Positions 42,402-53,445 of a stretch of 64,000 bases of DNA are shown piece by piece. The translations under genes were made by a program, and so were the position numbers. Under the pieces are notes generated by a model that worked only from the letters and a program-made list of their open reading frames with translations, was not told the DNA's origin and did not search any database. Position 1 is the stretch's first letter. Every line of letters begins with the position of its first letter. The DNA is from Bacteroidota bacterium (GTDB lineage: Bacteria > Bacteroidota > Bacteroidia > Bacteroidales > FEN-979): positions 25,569 through 89,568 of the forward strand of contig JAPLDF010000045.1 of assembly GCA_026391835.1 (NCBI GenBank). The letters are read 5' to 3'.

Positions 42402-43133
42402 ATGCTGACGCTTTTCAAAAAAGAGATCAATGGTTTCCTGAACTCCCTCATTGGCTATATCGTCATGATCGTTTTCCTGCTGATGACCGGTCTTTTCCTT
42501 TGGGTTTTTCCGCTCGAGTTCAATGTGCTCGATTTTGGATTTGCCAGTCTCGACGGGTTGTTCGTCATTGCGCCGTTTGTCTTCCTGTTCCTGATACCGG
42601 CCATCACCATGAGGTCGTTCGCAGATGAGAAAAAAAGCGGCACCCTCGAATTGCTGATGACCCAGCCACTCACCGATCTCCAGGTGATTTTAGCGAAATA
42701 TGCGGCAGGAGTCGTTCTGGTGATGATCTCATTGCTGCCGACGCTGGTCTACTACTTTTCAGTGTATCATCTTGGACTTCCCCCGGGGAACCTTGACTCA
42801 GGAAGCATCTGGGGTTCATACATAGGGCTGTTTTTCCTCGGGGCCAGTTTTGTTGCCATCGGGATCTTTACATCCTCGATCACCGATAACCAGATTGTTT
42901 CATTTATCCTGGCTGTATTCATCAGCTTTATCCTGTATATGGGGTTTGAGTTTGTTTACTCGTTCCTTGTTTCCGGGAAAATCGGGCTGATCATCCAGTC
43001 GCTGGGGCTCAATGCACACTACTCCTCCATGAGCCGGGGGGTGATTGATACCAGGGATCTGATCTATTTTATCAGTGTAACAGCCATCTTTATCCTGCTG
43101 ACAAAATTGTCGCTTGAGAGCAGGAAGTGGTAA
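42402..43133 (+). CDS. gldF: Gliding-motility-type ABC permease GldF
   Basis: 243 residues, about six membrane segments. It starts MLTLFKKEINGFLNSLIGYIVMIVFLLMTGLFLWVF and contains FADEKKSGTLELLMTQPLTDLQVILAKYAAG, the hallmark of GldF/ABC-2 permeases. With GldG and an ATPase (GldA, not in this window) it forms an ABC complex needed for gliding in some Bacteroidetes. The gene is also common in non-gliding members, so motility is not implied. Confidence 0.9.
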   Translation: MLTLFKKEINGFLNSLIGYIVMIVFLLMTGLFLWVFPLEFNVLDFGFASLDGLFVIAPFVFLFLIPAITMRSFADEKKSGTLELLMTQPLTDLQVILAKYAAGVVLVMISLLPTLVYYFSVYHLGLPPGNLDSGSIWGSYIGLFFLGASFVAIGIFTSSITDNQIVSFILAVFISFILYMGFEFVYSFLVSGKIGLIIQSLGLNAHYSSMSRGVIDTRDLIYFISVTAIFILLTKLSLESRKW

Positions 43134-43179
43134 AATGAAAAAAATGCAGTTAAATGGCTTGCTCTGAAGGAGCTGAATT

Positions 43180-44931
43180 ATGCTGGATAAGAAGAAAAAC
43201 ATAAAAAGGGGGAATATGACCGGCCTGGCGCTTGGCCTGGCTATCGTCGTTCTGGTTAACATCATCGCGGCCTTTGTGTTCACGCGTATTGACCTTACCT
43301 CCGAAAAACGGTACTCACTTGCCCCGGCAACAAAAAGGTTACTGAAAAAACTCGACGATGTGGTCTTTTTCAAGGTTTACCTGTCGGGCGACCTGCCCCC
43401 CGGCTTTCAGCGGTTGTCGAATGAAACCCGGGAGATGCTTGATGAATTCAGGGCTTACAGCAAACATATCCAGTATGAATTTGTGAACCCGTCGGCAAAT
43501 CCGAACGACAAGGACCGGAACGCTTCCTACCGGTTGCTTGTTGAGCGCGGGCTCCAGCCTACCGACCTGAGGGTGAATAAAAAAGGTGCCTCCTCACAGT
43601 TGATTATTTTCCCGGGTACCATTGCATCATATCACGGGAAGGAGATCCCGGTTCAGTTGCTGATGGCTCAATTGCAGGAGGATCCGAACAAAGTGCTTAA
43701 CAACAGTATCCAGTCTCTGGAATATAACCTGGCAAGTGCCATCAAAAACCTCACCACGGCCATCAAGCCGCGAATAGCGATCATAGAAGGGCAGGGGGAA
43801 CTGGATCAGATGGAAACCATCGATTTCCAAAAGGGGCTTTCGGAATTCTACAATGTCGACAGGGTAACCATCAACAACAAGATCCAGAGCCTTGCGATCC
43901 GCCTGAAAACCGACACGGCGCACGACGTACTGGTCAACAAGTACCGGGCGATCATCATCGCAAAGCCTTCAAAGCCTTTCAATGAGCGGGACAAGTTCCT
44001 GATCGACCAGTTTATCATGCGCGGGGGGAAAGTGCTGTGGCTGATCGATCCGGTATTTGCAAGCATGGACAGCCTGCAGAAATATAACTCAACCATGGGC
44101 CTGCCAAATGACATCAACCTTGAAGATATGCTCTTCAACTATGGCGTGCGGCTGAATGCCAACCTGGTCCAGGATTTGAATGCCCTGCCAATACCCGTAA
44201 AAACCGGCATGATCGGGAACCAGCCCCAGTTCGACTATTTTAAATGGTATTTCTTTCCTGTTCTTACCCCGTCGGTCAAGCACCCGGTGGTGAACGGCCT
44301 TAATGCCATAAAGACTGAATTTCTCAGCACCCTCGATACGGTGACCGCCGCTGGCATTAAAAAGACCATCCTGCTCGAAACATCACCCTATGTGAGGACG
44401 GTGCGGGTCCCGGCCCTGATCGACCTTGAAATATTAAAAAAGCAGCCGAATGAACGGATGTTCAACCAGGGCCCGCTACCCGTTGCCGTATTGCTGGAAG
44501 GAGAATTTTCATCCTCATTCCTTTTCCGTATTCCTCCCGAACTGGCCGACAACCCGGCCCTGGGATATAAAGCGAAGAGCAGGAAAACAAAAATGATCGT
44601 GATTACCGACGGCGATATCGTGAAGAACCAGTTTCATTTTTCGCAAGGGTACCCGTTGCCGCTCGGCTATGATCAATACACGAAACAAACCTTCGGGAAC
44701 AAAGATCTGGCAATGAATGCAGTAAACTTTTTATGTGACGACTCAGGCCTGATATCCGTTCGTTCCCGTGAATTGAAACTCAGGATGCTTGATTCCGCCA
44801 GGGTCGCAAAACAGCGTTTCTTCTGGCAACTGTTAAATATTCTGCTGCCGATCCTGTTAATCTTTGGTTTCGGTGTTGTAAAATACCGGATACGTAAACG
44901 GGCCTATGCCGGTCCGGTTCGAAAAAGTTAA
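43180..44931 (+). CDS. gldG: GldG, ABC-associated periplasmic/membrane subunit
   Basis: 583 residues. A strong ribosome site (AAGGAG) lies at 43166-43171. One N-terminal membrane helix (GLALGLAIVVLVNIIAAFVF) is followed by the long extracytoplasmic DUF4350/PF09822-like domain (DLTSEKRYSLAPATKRLLKKLDDVVFFKVYLSG ... IAIIEGQGELDQ). A C-terminal membrane helix (FFWQLLNILLPILLIFGFGVV) ends with a basic tail. This is the standard GldG layout. It is co-directional with gldF and the DUF4340 gene. Confidence 0.9.
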   Translation: MLDKKKNIKRGNMTGLALGLAIVVLVNIIAAFVFTRIDLTSEKRYSLAPATKRLLKKLDDVVFFKVYLSGDLPPGFQRLSNETREMLDEFRAYSKHIQYEFVNPSANPNDKDRNASYRLLVERGLQPTDLRVNKKGASSQLIIFPGTIASYHGKEIPVQLLMAQLQEDPNKVLNNSIQSLEYNLASAIKNLTTAIKPRIAIIEGQGELDQMETIDFQKGLSEFYNVDRVTINNKIQSLAIRLKTDTAHDVLVNKYRAIIIAKPSKPFNERDKFLIDQFIMRGGKVLWLIDPVFASMDSLQKYNSTMGLPNDINLEDMLFNYGVRLNANLVQDLNALPIPVKTGMIGNQPQFDYFKWYFFPVLTPSVKHPVVNGLNAIKTEFLSTLDTVTAAGIKKTILLETSPYVRTVRVPALIDLEILKKQPNERMFNQGPLPVAVLLEGEFSSSFLFRIPPELADNPALGYKAKSRKTKMIVITDGDIVKNQFHFSQGYPLPLGYDQYTKQTFGNKDLAMNAVNFLCDDSGLISVRSRELKLRMLDSARVAKQRFFWQLLNILLPILLIFGFGVVKYRIRKRAYAGPVRKS

Positions 44932-44933
44932 TT

Positions 44934-46001
44934 ATGAAAAAAAACAAAAGGATTTTTATCGCCTTTATTTTGCTGGCGTTGATTGCCCTGGTGCTGTGGC
45001 TTACCCAGTCAACCACCACCTTCAGGCGGGCGCTGAGCGATTTCAAACTCAACGACTCTGCGAATGTCACCAGGATTTTCATGTCGGATAAAAACAACAA
45101 CACTGTTACGCTCACCAGGAATTCGCCTGGCAGTTGGAGTGTAAATGAAAAATACCTGGCGCAGAAACAGAATATCGACCTGTTGTTAAAAACCATGGTC
45201 GAACTCGAAGTTCAGCAACCGGTTGCCCATGCGGCGCATGACAACATTGTGAAAGAACTTGCCGTAAATGCGGTGAAAGTCGAAATTTACCAGATGGTGT
45301 TTCGCATCGACCTCTTTGGGTTTATCCGCTGGTTCCCGCATGAAAAACTCACAAAGGTCTATTATGTGGGCGGTGCAACCCAAAATAACCTCGGAAGTTT
45401 CATGCTGATGCAGGATTCGTCGGAGCCCTTCATCGTATTTCTGCCCGGGTTCAGGGGTTTTGTTTCTCCCCGGTACAGCCCGATTGAGAAATACTGGCGC
45501 GATTACAACGTATTCAGGAAAACAATTCCCGAAATTGCTGCAGTAAAGGTGGAGATCCCCGCAACCCCCGATTATTCATATGAAGTACGGAACAACGGGC
45601 AAAATAAGTTCTCCCTGGTATCATTGACGGATAAGGCGGAGGTGGCAAATTACGATACGCTCAAATTGCTGAATTTCCTTTCGGGATTCAGGAACCTCAA
45701 CTATGAAGCCCTGCTGAATGACATGGATAAAACCCGCAAGGATTCAATCCTCCGTTCCGTGCCGTTTATCATCATCACGCTCACCGATACTGCAGGCGTC
45801 AGTAAAACCATAACCACCTACCATAAACAGGGTCCCGACGGACAAACGGATCCCAAAGGGAATCCGCTCCCGTATGATCTTGACAGGCTTTATGCATCTG
45901 TGAATGACGGGAAGGATTTTACCATCATCCAGTATTTTACATTTGACAAAGTGTTACGTCCCAAACCGTTTTTCATCAAAGATGCCGGATCGGCGAAGTA
46001 A
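44934..46001 (+). CDS. DUF4340-type membrane-anchored protein
   Basis: 355 residues, starting 2 bp after gldG. N-terminal anchor (KRIFIAFILLALIALVLWL), then a beta-rich extracytoplasmic region with VTRIFMSDKNNNTVTLTRNSPGSWSVNEKYLAQKQNIDLLLKTM, typical of DUF4340 proteins that accompany GldG-like genes in many phyla. Its biochemical role is unknown; co-transcription suggests it is part of the same ABC complex. Confidence 0.82.
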   Translation: MKKNKRIFIAFILLALIALVLWLTQSTTTFRRALSDFKLNDSANVTRIFMSDKNNNTVTLTRNSPGSWSVNEKYLAQKQNIDLLLKTMVELEVQQPVAHAAHDNIVKELAVNAVKVEIYQMVFRIDLFGFIRWFPHEKLTKVYYVGGATQNNLGSFMLMQDSSEPFIVFLPGFRGFVSPRYSPIEKYWRDYNVFRKTIPEIAAVKVEIPATPDYSYEVRNNGQNKFSLVSLTDKAEVANYDTLKLLNFLSGFRNLNYEALLNDMDKTRKDSILRSVPFIIITLTDTAGVSKTITTYHKQGPDGQTDPKGNPLPYDLDRLYASVNDGKDFTIIQYFTFDKVLRPKPFFIKDAGSAK

Positions 46002-46030
46002 CCTTTTATACTGATTGGCATTGTGCTGCC

Positions 46031-47272
46031 ATGAACAGGGAAATAATCAAATATCTTGCCGGCCGGTTTATCCCTGCAATCGTAAATGTTGCAGTGATCG
46101 TGCTTGCCATCCGGTTCCTGGGGCCGGTTGAATATGGCAGGTATTCGCTGCTGATCTATACCGTTGTTCTGGTGATCACCCTGAGTTTTCACTGGGTACA
46201 GGTGAGCATTCTCCGCTTTCTGTCGGGCATGCCGCGCGAGACAAATGTGGTGATGAGCCGGTTTTTTGACCTGACGATATTCAGTGCACTGTTTTCGACC
46301 CTGGTTGTCGTACTGATAGGCATCATATACTTCCACCTCTCCTTATTCGAATTGATCCTGGTCGCGCTTTTTGCATTTCTGAACCATTTCTACCTTTTTC
46401 ACCAGGCGATCCTGCATGCTTACCATAAATCTGTCCGTACCGCCATCCTTGAAGGTTCCGACCAGGTACTGATCATGATCGCCGTCCTTATCGGGCTCTT
46501 CTTTTTCCACTGGAAATCGTCCATGCTGCTGTTCAGCTCCCTGGTAATCGGGCTTGTGGGCGTCCTGGTGCTCCGTTCGCTTATCCGTGTCAAAGGCCTG
46601 CTCACAGTCGACCTGAGGCACCTCTACTGGGATTCACGTTTTTCAGCAAAGGTGGCCGAATTCGGATATGGCATTGCTTTGTGGCTGTTCCTGTCGCACC
46701 TGCTGATGGCCATGGACCGGTTTATCATCATGGAGTACCTGGGTTACCGCCAGGCCGGGATGTATTCGGCCCTGAAGGACCTCTTATTCAAAGCCATCAC
46801 GTTTGCAAGTTTCCCGATTTACATATCGTACCAGGCTAAAATCCTTGATCATTGGAATTCACGGCATCGCGAAGATGCATGGGTGGCGATCAAGGAGGCT
46901 CTGAGTTTTGAATTGCTGATTTTCATCATTGTGTTCATCCTCTTCATGGTGATGAAACAGATGTTGTTTGAGGATGTCCTTAAAATTCCTGAAATTGACG
47001 TCTGGCTAATCTACCTTCCTCTTTTACTGTCGGCTTTTATCTGGCAGGTTGGCCTGCTCTTTCAGCGGTTTCTCGAACTTTTTTACCGGTCGGCCTATTT
47101 GCTCATCGCCATTGGCGTATGCGTTGCGCTTAACATTCTGCTGAACCTGCTCTTAGTTCCGAAATACGGCCTCACAGCTTCTTCATTGGTCCTGCTGTTT
47201 ACCTCCCTGCTCTATGCCGGGTTTATCGTGGTCCTTTCTTTTATAGCCGGGCAGCGGCTATTAAAAAAATAA
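46031..47272 (+). CDS. Polysaccharide flippase-like membrane protein (MVF/MATE superfamily)
   Basis: 413 residues with about twelve hydrophobic segments, starting MNREIIKYLAGRFIPAIVNVAVIVLAIRFLGPVEYGRYSLLIYTV, the usual N-terminus of Wzx-type oligosaccharide flippases. The central loop LLMAMDRFIIMEYLGYRQAGMYSALKDLL and the C-terminal LLNLLLVPKYGLTASSLVLL match the family. It probably moves lipid-linked glycans across the inner membrane. The nearest related function in view is the set of TMTC-like proteins. Confidence 0.87.
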   Translation: MNREIIKYLAGRFIPAIVNVAVIVLAIRFLGPVEYGRYSLLIYTVVLVITLSFHWVQVSILRFLSGMPRETNVVMSRFFDLTIFSALFSTLVVVLIGIIYFHLSLFELILVALFAFLNHFYLFHQAILHAYHKSVRTAILEGSDQVLIMIAVLIGLFFFHWKSSMLLFSSLVIGLVGVLVLRSLIRVKGLLTVDLRHLYWDSRFSAKVAEFGYGIALWLFLSHLLMAMDRFIIMEYLGYRQAGMYSALKDLLFKAITFASFPIYISYQAKILDHWNSRHREDAWVAIKEALSFELLIFIIVFILFMVMKQMLFEDVLKIPEIDVWLIYLPLLLSAFIWQVGLLFQRFLELFYRSAYLLIAIGVCVALNILLNLLLVPKYGLTASSLVLLFTSLLYAGFIVVLSFIAGQRLLKK

Positions 47273-47294
47273 CCCTCAGTTTTTCAATAAAAAG

Positions 47295-47326
47295 AAACGG
47301 GAACCTGGTTTCCCGGGTTCCCGTTT
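47295..47326. terminator. Bidirectional terminator between flippase and gdhA
   Basis: AAACGGGAACC pairs perfectly with GGTTCCCGTTT over a 10-base loop, between two convergent genes. Flanking T- and A-rich bases allow use in either direction. Confidence 0.8.
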
Positions 47327-47350
47327 GAATCAAAATGAACTGGTCAGTTC

Positions 47351-48745
<1,395 letters not shown>

Positions 48746-48794
48746 CTAAACAATGTGTGAAATAATTCACAATATTAAGAAATATTTCTGACAG

Positions 48795-48802
48795 CAAAGG
48801 TA
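48795..48802 (-). promoter_or_regulatory. Bacteroidetes -7 box for gdhA
   Basis: TACCTTTG on the minus strand, 86 bp before the gdhA ATG. Confidence 0.5.
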
Positions 48803-48983
48803 CAATTCCCTGCATTTTTTTGATAATTATTTACAATTCAATCATATAAGAAATACACGTAAACAATGTAAGTAATATACTTAGTGTATTTGCGAAATAT
48901 ACTTATTGTTTTTGGCGTTGAGAAAAAACGTAAAAAAATTGAAAATAGTAAGGTTGTTTGTATGTCGAAGCATGAAATATTCT

Positions 48984-48991
48984 TATATTTG
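48984..48991 (+). promoter_or_regulatory. Bacteroidetes -7 box (TATATTTG) for the receiver gene
   Basis: Box 26 bp before ATG 49017, with TTTG at 48957-48960 upstream as a possible -33 element (23-bp gap). Confidence 0.5.
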
Positions 48992-49016
48992 ACAACAATT
49001 TTTAACAATTATTCAC

Positions 49017-49445
49017 ATGATAGGACTATTTGCAATTGACGATCATTTCCTTATAATTGAAGGTCTGGGGCGCGCTTTCAATGCCGAAACGGATGAAGTC
49101 GGATTGGTTGGATCGGCAAACTGTGTTGAAGATGCTATCAAAAAAATACCAGCGACACAGACCGATGTAATCGTGTTGGACCTTTTTATCGGCGACTCTG
49201 ATCCGGTTGCAAATTTCAGGCAGTTACGCAATGCATTCCCCTCAATTCCTATTGTAATTCTCACCATGGAAGATTCCCTGAGATGGCAGGTTAAAATGTT
49301 CAAATTAGGTGTAATGGGGTTTTTAAACAAGGCTGAGAAAAAAGATACCCTGAAAAGTGTTTTTATCCAGGTAGCCCTCGGGAACCTGGTAATGCCCGAT
49401 AAAGTTTCGCAAACGTTGATTTCGAAAACGGTCTATCCAAAATAG
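49017..49445 (+). CDS. Stand-alone response-regulator receiver protein
   Basis: 142 residues, one receiver domain only, with no DNA-binding output. Acidic pocket Asp8-Asp9 (FAIDDHFLI), phosphoacceptor Asp55 (DVIVLDLFIGDSDP), the Thr of VILTMED, and Lys in FLNKAEKKD are all present, so phosphorylation is plausible. The order resembles NarL/LuxR receivers whose output domain has been lost. It lies 89 bp upstream of the large sensor-like dikinase fusion, which itself contains two receiver-like domains and is the likely partner. No histidine kinase is nearby. Confidence 0.87.
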   Translation: MIGLFAIDDHFLIIEGLGRAFNAETDEVGLVGSANCVEDAIKKIPATQTDVIVLDLFIGDSDPVANFRQLRNAFPSIPIVILTMEDSLRWQVKMFKLGVMGFLNKAEKKDTLKSVFIQVALGNLVMPDKVSQTLISKTVYPK

Positions 49446-49504
49446 ATTCTCCTTCCGGTTAAAAAGAGGTAAAAAAGGATTTTGAAAAGATGAAAAGATT
49501 GTAC

Positions 49505-49512
49505 TAATTTTG
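49505..49512 (+). promoter_or_regulatory. Bacteroidetes -7 box (TAATTTTG)
   Basis: 22 bp before ATG 49535 in the short gap after the receiver gene, so the dikinase fusion has its own promoter. Confidence 0.5.
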
Positions 49513-49534
49513 GCACTTCATCCTATGATACCTC

Positions 49535-52500
49535 ATGCTGCCCACCGACGAAAACAATAACCCCGGGAATGTGAATCCCGATGCTATCAATTTGAAACAA
49601 CTGGTGTATGACAACCAGGAACGTCTCAAGGAACTGGCTGCAATAAATGATACAACGGCCATCATCAAAGCCGGAAAAGCAATCCCCGAAACCCTGTCTG
49701 AAATTTGTCAGAAACTGCCCAATGCCTGGCAGTATCCGGAATTCACCGTGGTGCGGATCCAATTTGATGAGATGGAGTTCGTCAGCCCCGGCTTTGTTGA
49801 AACCAGGTGGAAACAGGAGCAGGTCTTTGATACCATCGATAACCTGCGCGGCACCATCGGGGTGTTTTACCTGAAAGAGTTTAAAGATTGCGATGAAGGG
49901 CCTTTCCTGAAGGAAGAACGCAACCTGGTGATCAATGTCGCAAGCCTGATTGAAGGGTACATCAATGGAGTGAAGGGGCGCGAAGGGCGTTACATCACCC
50001 GGGAACGGCTCAAAGAGCTGTCGGCCATCAACCATACAACCGCCATCCTGCGGACGGGCAAACCCATAGAGGAAGCGTTGCACCAGATATGCCTGATTTT
50101 ACCCAAAGCCTGGCAGTATCCCGAATACACCGCATGCCGCATCAAGTATGGCAATGTGGAGGTTAAAACCCCTGCATTCCGTGAAACAGAGTGGTCGCAG
50201 AAGCAGGATTTTGAAACCATCGACAACCAGTCGGGATACATCCAGATCTGCTACCTGAAAGCATTCCAGTCATCGTTCGAAGGGCCTTTCCTCGAAGAAG
50301 AACGCCACCTCATTATCAACCTGGCAAACATCATTACAGGTTACCTTAACTCGGTGAAGGGCAAAGCAATTCTGCGGAAAACGGTTCAGAAGGATGTCGG
50401 GGAACCCAAGCAGGATCTGTCGGTTCCTGTTAAATACAGCCGGAAACTCCTGCAAACTTTCCTCAACCGGACGAATTACAACCGCGATCTCTACCATGAC
50501 CTGATGCCGTTTAAAGTCAAGGAGATCCTGCTGGTCGCAAATTTATACGATGCCTACAGCATTGAAAAGGAGGGCCGTTTTTCGGAACATGTACTTGGCG
50601 AATTTTACTCCCTGAGCCTGAGTACAATGCCGCGCATCACGGGGGTTTCAACCACCGAGGAGGTGATGGAACAACTCAATGCCAAACATTATGACCTGAT
50701 CATCGTCATGATCGGTTCCGACAAGCATTTTCCGCTGGAACTCAGCAAAACCATCAAGGAACAATACCAGTATATCCCTGTATTCCTGCTGCTCAACAGC
50801 AATTCCGACATCGCTGTTTACGAGGAAGAACCTGAAAAGCTGACATGGATTGACCGAGTCTTTGTATGGAACGGCGACTCGAAAATTTTCTTCGCCATGA
50901 TCAACTACCTCGAGGATAAGATCAATGTGGAGAATGATACCACCATTGGCATGGTCAGGGTGATCCTGCTCGTGGAAGATTCCTCGAAATACTATTCGCT
51001 CTACATGCCGATGCTCTACAACATCGTGCTCGAACAGACAAAAAACATCATCGAGGATGTGACGACCGACGAACTCTATCGTATCCTCCGGCTGAAGGCA
51101 CGGCCAAAGATCCTGCTTGCCTCGACCTATGAAGAGGCCATTTATATTTTCAACAAATACCGCGACAACATCCTGTGCCTCATCTCCGATGTGAAGTTCA
51201 AGAAGGATGGGAAACTGAATGATACCGCGGGATTCAGCCTGGTTAAACAGACAAGGAAGGAACTCGCTGACCTGCCCATCGTGCTGCAGTCGTCGGACGA
51301 GCACAATTCACAACAGGCCTATGAACTGAAAGCCTCTTTCATCAATAAAAATTCGGAAACCCTGCTGGTTGATTTCCGGAGCTTTATCACCCACTACCTG
51401 GGATTCGGGAATTTTATATACCGCGATAAGGAAGGCGGGCAGATTGCCGTGGCAAAATCGCTGAAAGAGTTTGAAGACCTGTTAAAAACAATCCCCGAAG
51501 AGTCGTTGCTGTATCATGCCCGCAAGGACCATTTTTCACTCTGGCTGATGGCCCGGGGCGAAATCCAGGTGGCCAAAATTCTCAATCCTGCCAAGGTAAC
51601 AGATTTCAAAGACCCGGCATCGTTGCGTGAATACCTGTTTAATGTCATTCAGAATTTCAGGAACGAACAGAACATCGGCAAGGTGATCCCTTTCGAGGAA
51701 TCGTGCATCATGGATGAACACAACATCCTTGCACTTACCGAAGGTGCCCTGGGCGGAAAGGGCAGGGGCCTTGCATTCGTCAACACGCTGATTTACAACT
51801 ACGATTTTGCGCAGCATGTGCCCAACATCAACATCCGTACGCCAAAAACCTCCATCATTGGCACAGACGAATTTGAATATTTCCTCGACCGGAATAAAGT
51901 GCGGGAGAAGGCTGTTTACGAGCCCGATTATGACCAGATCAAACGATGGTTCATTGAAGGGAAGCTCACCGAAACCCTGATCCGCAAGCTGAAGCTCATT
52001 ATCAAGCATCTTACAAAACCACTGGCAATCAGGTCGTCGGGTCTTTTTGAAGATTCCCAGAACCAACCTTTTGCCGGTATTTTTGAAACATACCTGATCC
52101 CCAATAACCACCCCGATCCAAGGGTCCGGCTGGAACAACTGATGGATGCGATCAAACTGGTATATGCATCGGTTTACTCCCCAACGGCAAAAGGGTACAT
52201 CGAAGCCGTTAATTACCGTATTGAACAGGAAAAAATGGCGGTGGTCATCCAGGAAGTGGTAGGCCACCAGTACCAGGATGTATATTATCCCCACATCAGC
52301 GGGGTTGCGCAGTCATTTAACTACTACCCCTTTGCACATATGAAACCGGAGGAGGGCTTTGCCGTTGCCGCGCTGGGGCTTGGCCGGTATGTTGTGGAGG
52401 GTGAGAAGGCGTTTCGCTTTGCACCGCACTATCCAAACCTTGAAATTAATTCGGCAAAAGATCAATACAAGGGATCGCAGGTCTATTTTTACGCCGTCGA

Positions 52501-53398
52501 CCTGAAGAAACAGGATGTAAACCTGCTCGAAGGCGAAGATGCAGGCCTCAGAAAGCTTGACATTTACGATGCCGAAATGCATGGCACGCTGAAACACCTG
52601 GCATCGGTCTACTCCCTCGAAAATGACCGCATTTCTGCCGGGCTGCGCGATATGGGGCCGCGCGTGGTCAATTTTGCCGATATTTTAAAATACAACTACA
52701 TCCCAATGGCGAAAACCATCGAGGTGGTGCTCGATGTGGTGAAAGAGGCGATGGGCTCCCCGGTGGAAATTGAATTTGCCATCGACCTGAACAAGGACGA
52801 TAATTATAAGGCATCCTTCTACCTGCTCCAGATCAAGCCGCTGATCGGGAACGTGGCTGATTACGTCATCGATATGGAGAAGATCGACCGGAAAGAGATC
52901 CTGCTTTATTCAGAAAAGGAGATGGGTAACGGTATGATCGATACCATCGATGAGGTGGTTTTTGTGGACCCTGATACTTTTGACAAGGGGAAAACTGTCG
53001 AGATGGCCGAGGAGATCGACAAGATCAACAGGGAGATGGGAAAAGAGGGGAAAAAGTATATCCTCATCGGCCCGGGGCGCTGGGGAACACGCGACCGGTG
53101 GATCGGCATCCCGGTCGTCTGGCCGCAAATCAGCAACGCCAAGGTCATTGTCGAAACCAGCCTGGAAGGATTCCCGCTGGATGCGTCATCCGGCTCTCAT
53201 TTTTTCCACAACGTCACCTCCATGAATGTGGGTTATTTTTGCGTTCAACCTGAAATGTCCGATAGTTTTATCCGCTACGATGTGCTGAAGGCCCAGAAAA
53301 ACATCAGGAAAACCGAATATTTTTCAATCGTGAAATTCGACAAGCCACTCACGGTCAGGATGGACGGGAAAAAGCGGATCTCCGTGATCACGTGGTAA
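49535..53398 (+). CDS. GAF-like/receiver/PEP-pyruvate dikinase N-domain fusion protein
   Basis: 1287 residues, no signal or membrane segment. Two tandem copies of a GAF-like domain lie at about 32-150 and 155-280 (RLKELAAINDTTAIIKAGKAIPETL and RLKELSAINHTTAILRTGKPIEEAL; both with PxAWQYPE and EGPFL-EER). A degenerate receiver-like domain lies at about 325-440 (KEILLVANLYDAY, DLIIVMIG). A second receiver at about 470-660 keeps ILLVEDSSKYY, phosphoacceptor-like Asp552 (CLISDVKF), VLQSSDE and FINKNS. The pyruvate-phosphate-dikinase N-terminal ATP-grasp region (about 740-1110) has EGALGGKGRGLAFVN and LAIRSSGLFEDSQNQPFAGIFETY (Arg833). The C-terminus has ILIGPGRWGTRDRWIGIPV. The phosphohistidine swivel domain (TSHAA type) and the PEP-binding barrel are missing, so it cannot be a complete PEP synthase. 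It may be a phosphotransfer regulator. Confidence 0.85.
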   Translation: MLPTDENNNPGNVNPDAINLKQLVYDNQERLKELAAINDTTAIIKAGKAIPETLSEICQKLPNAWQYPEFTVVRIQFDEMEFVSPGFVETRWKQEQVFDTIDNLRGTIGVFYLKEFKDCDEGPFLKEERNLVINVASLIEGYINGVKGREGRYITRERLKELSAINHTTAILRTGKPIEEALHQICLILPKAWQYPEYTACRIKYGNVEVKTPAFRETEWSQKQDFETIDNQSGYIQICYLKAFQSSFEGPFLEEERHLIINLANIITGYLNSVKGKAILRKTVQKDVGEPKQDLSVPVKYSRKLLQTFLNRTNYNRDLYHDLMPFKVKEILLVANLYDAYSIEKEGRFSEHVLGEFYSLSLSTMPRITGVSTTEEVMEQLNAKHYDLIIVMIGSDKHFPLELSKTIKEQYQYIPVFLLLNSNSDIAVYEEEPEKLTWIDRVFVWNGDSKIFFAMINYLEDKINVENDTTIGMVRVILLVEDSSKYYSLYMPMLYNIVLEQTKNIIEDVTTDELYRILRLKARPKILLASTYEEAIYIFNKYRDNILCLISDVKFKKDGKLNDTAGFSLVKQTRKELADLPIVLQSSDEHNSQQAYELKASFINKNSETLLVDFRSFITHYLGFGNFIYRDKEGGQIAVAKSLKEFEDLLKTIPEESLLYHARKDHFSLWLMARGEIQVAKILNPAKVTDFKDPASLREYLFNVIQNFRNEQNIGKVIPFEESCIMDEHNILALTEGALGGKGRGLAFVNTLIYNYDFAQHVPNINIRTPKTSIIGTDEFEYFLDRNKVREKAVYEPDYDQIKRWFIEGKLTETLIRKLKLIIKHLTKPLAIRSSGLFEDSQNQPFAGIFETYLIPNNHPDPRVRLEQLMDAIKLVYASVYSPTAKGYIEAVNYRIEQEKMAVVIQEVVGHQYQDVYYPHISGVAQSFNYYPFAHMKPEEGFAVAALGLGRYVVEGEKAFRFAPHYPNLEINSAKDQYKGSQVYFYAVDLKKQDVNLLEGEDAGLRKLDIYDAEMHGTLKHLASVYSLENDRISAGLRDMGPRVVNFADILKYNYIPMAKTIEVVLDVVKEAMGSPVEIEFAIDLNKDDNYKASFYLLQIKPLIGNVADYVIDMEKIDRKEILLYSEKEMGNGMIDTIDEVVFVDPDTFDKGKTVEMAEEIDKINREMGKEGKKYILIGPGRWGTRDRWIGIPVVWPQISNAKVIVETSLEGFPLDASSGSHFFHNVTSMNVGYFCVQPEMSDSFIRYDVLKAQKNIRKTEYFSIVKFDKPLTVRMDGKKRISVITW

Positions 53399-53407
53399 AA
53401 CGGTATG

Positions 53408-53438
53408 AATTAAAAATTACTAATTAAAAATTAAAAAT
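53408..53438. repeat. Heptamer array (AATTAAA)
   Basis: Units AATTAAA, AATTACT, AATTAAA, AATTAAA, AATAC between the dikinase fusion and the HydC-like gene. Each AATTAAA carries TAA on the plus strand. Confidence 0.75.
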
Positions 53439-53445
53439 ACATCAG

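Noticed and set aside
42402..46001. Evidence for gliding motility
   Set aside because: GldF/GldG-like genes occur in many non-gliding Bacteroidetes, and no gldA or other gliding gene (gldK-N, sprA) is in the window.
49535..53398. Annotation as PEP synthase or pyruvate phosphate dikinase
   Set aside because: Only the ATP-grasp part is present. The phosphohistidine swivel and PEP-binding barrel are missing, and sensor and receiver domains take up the first half.
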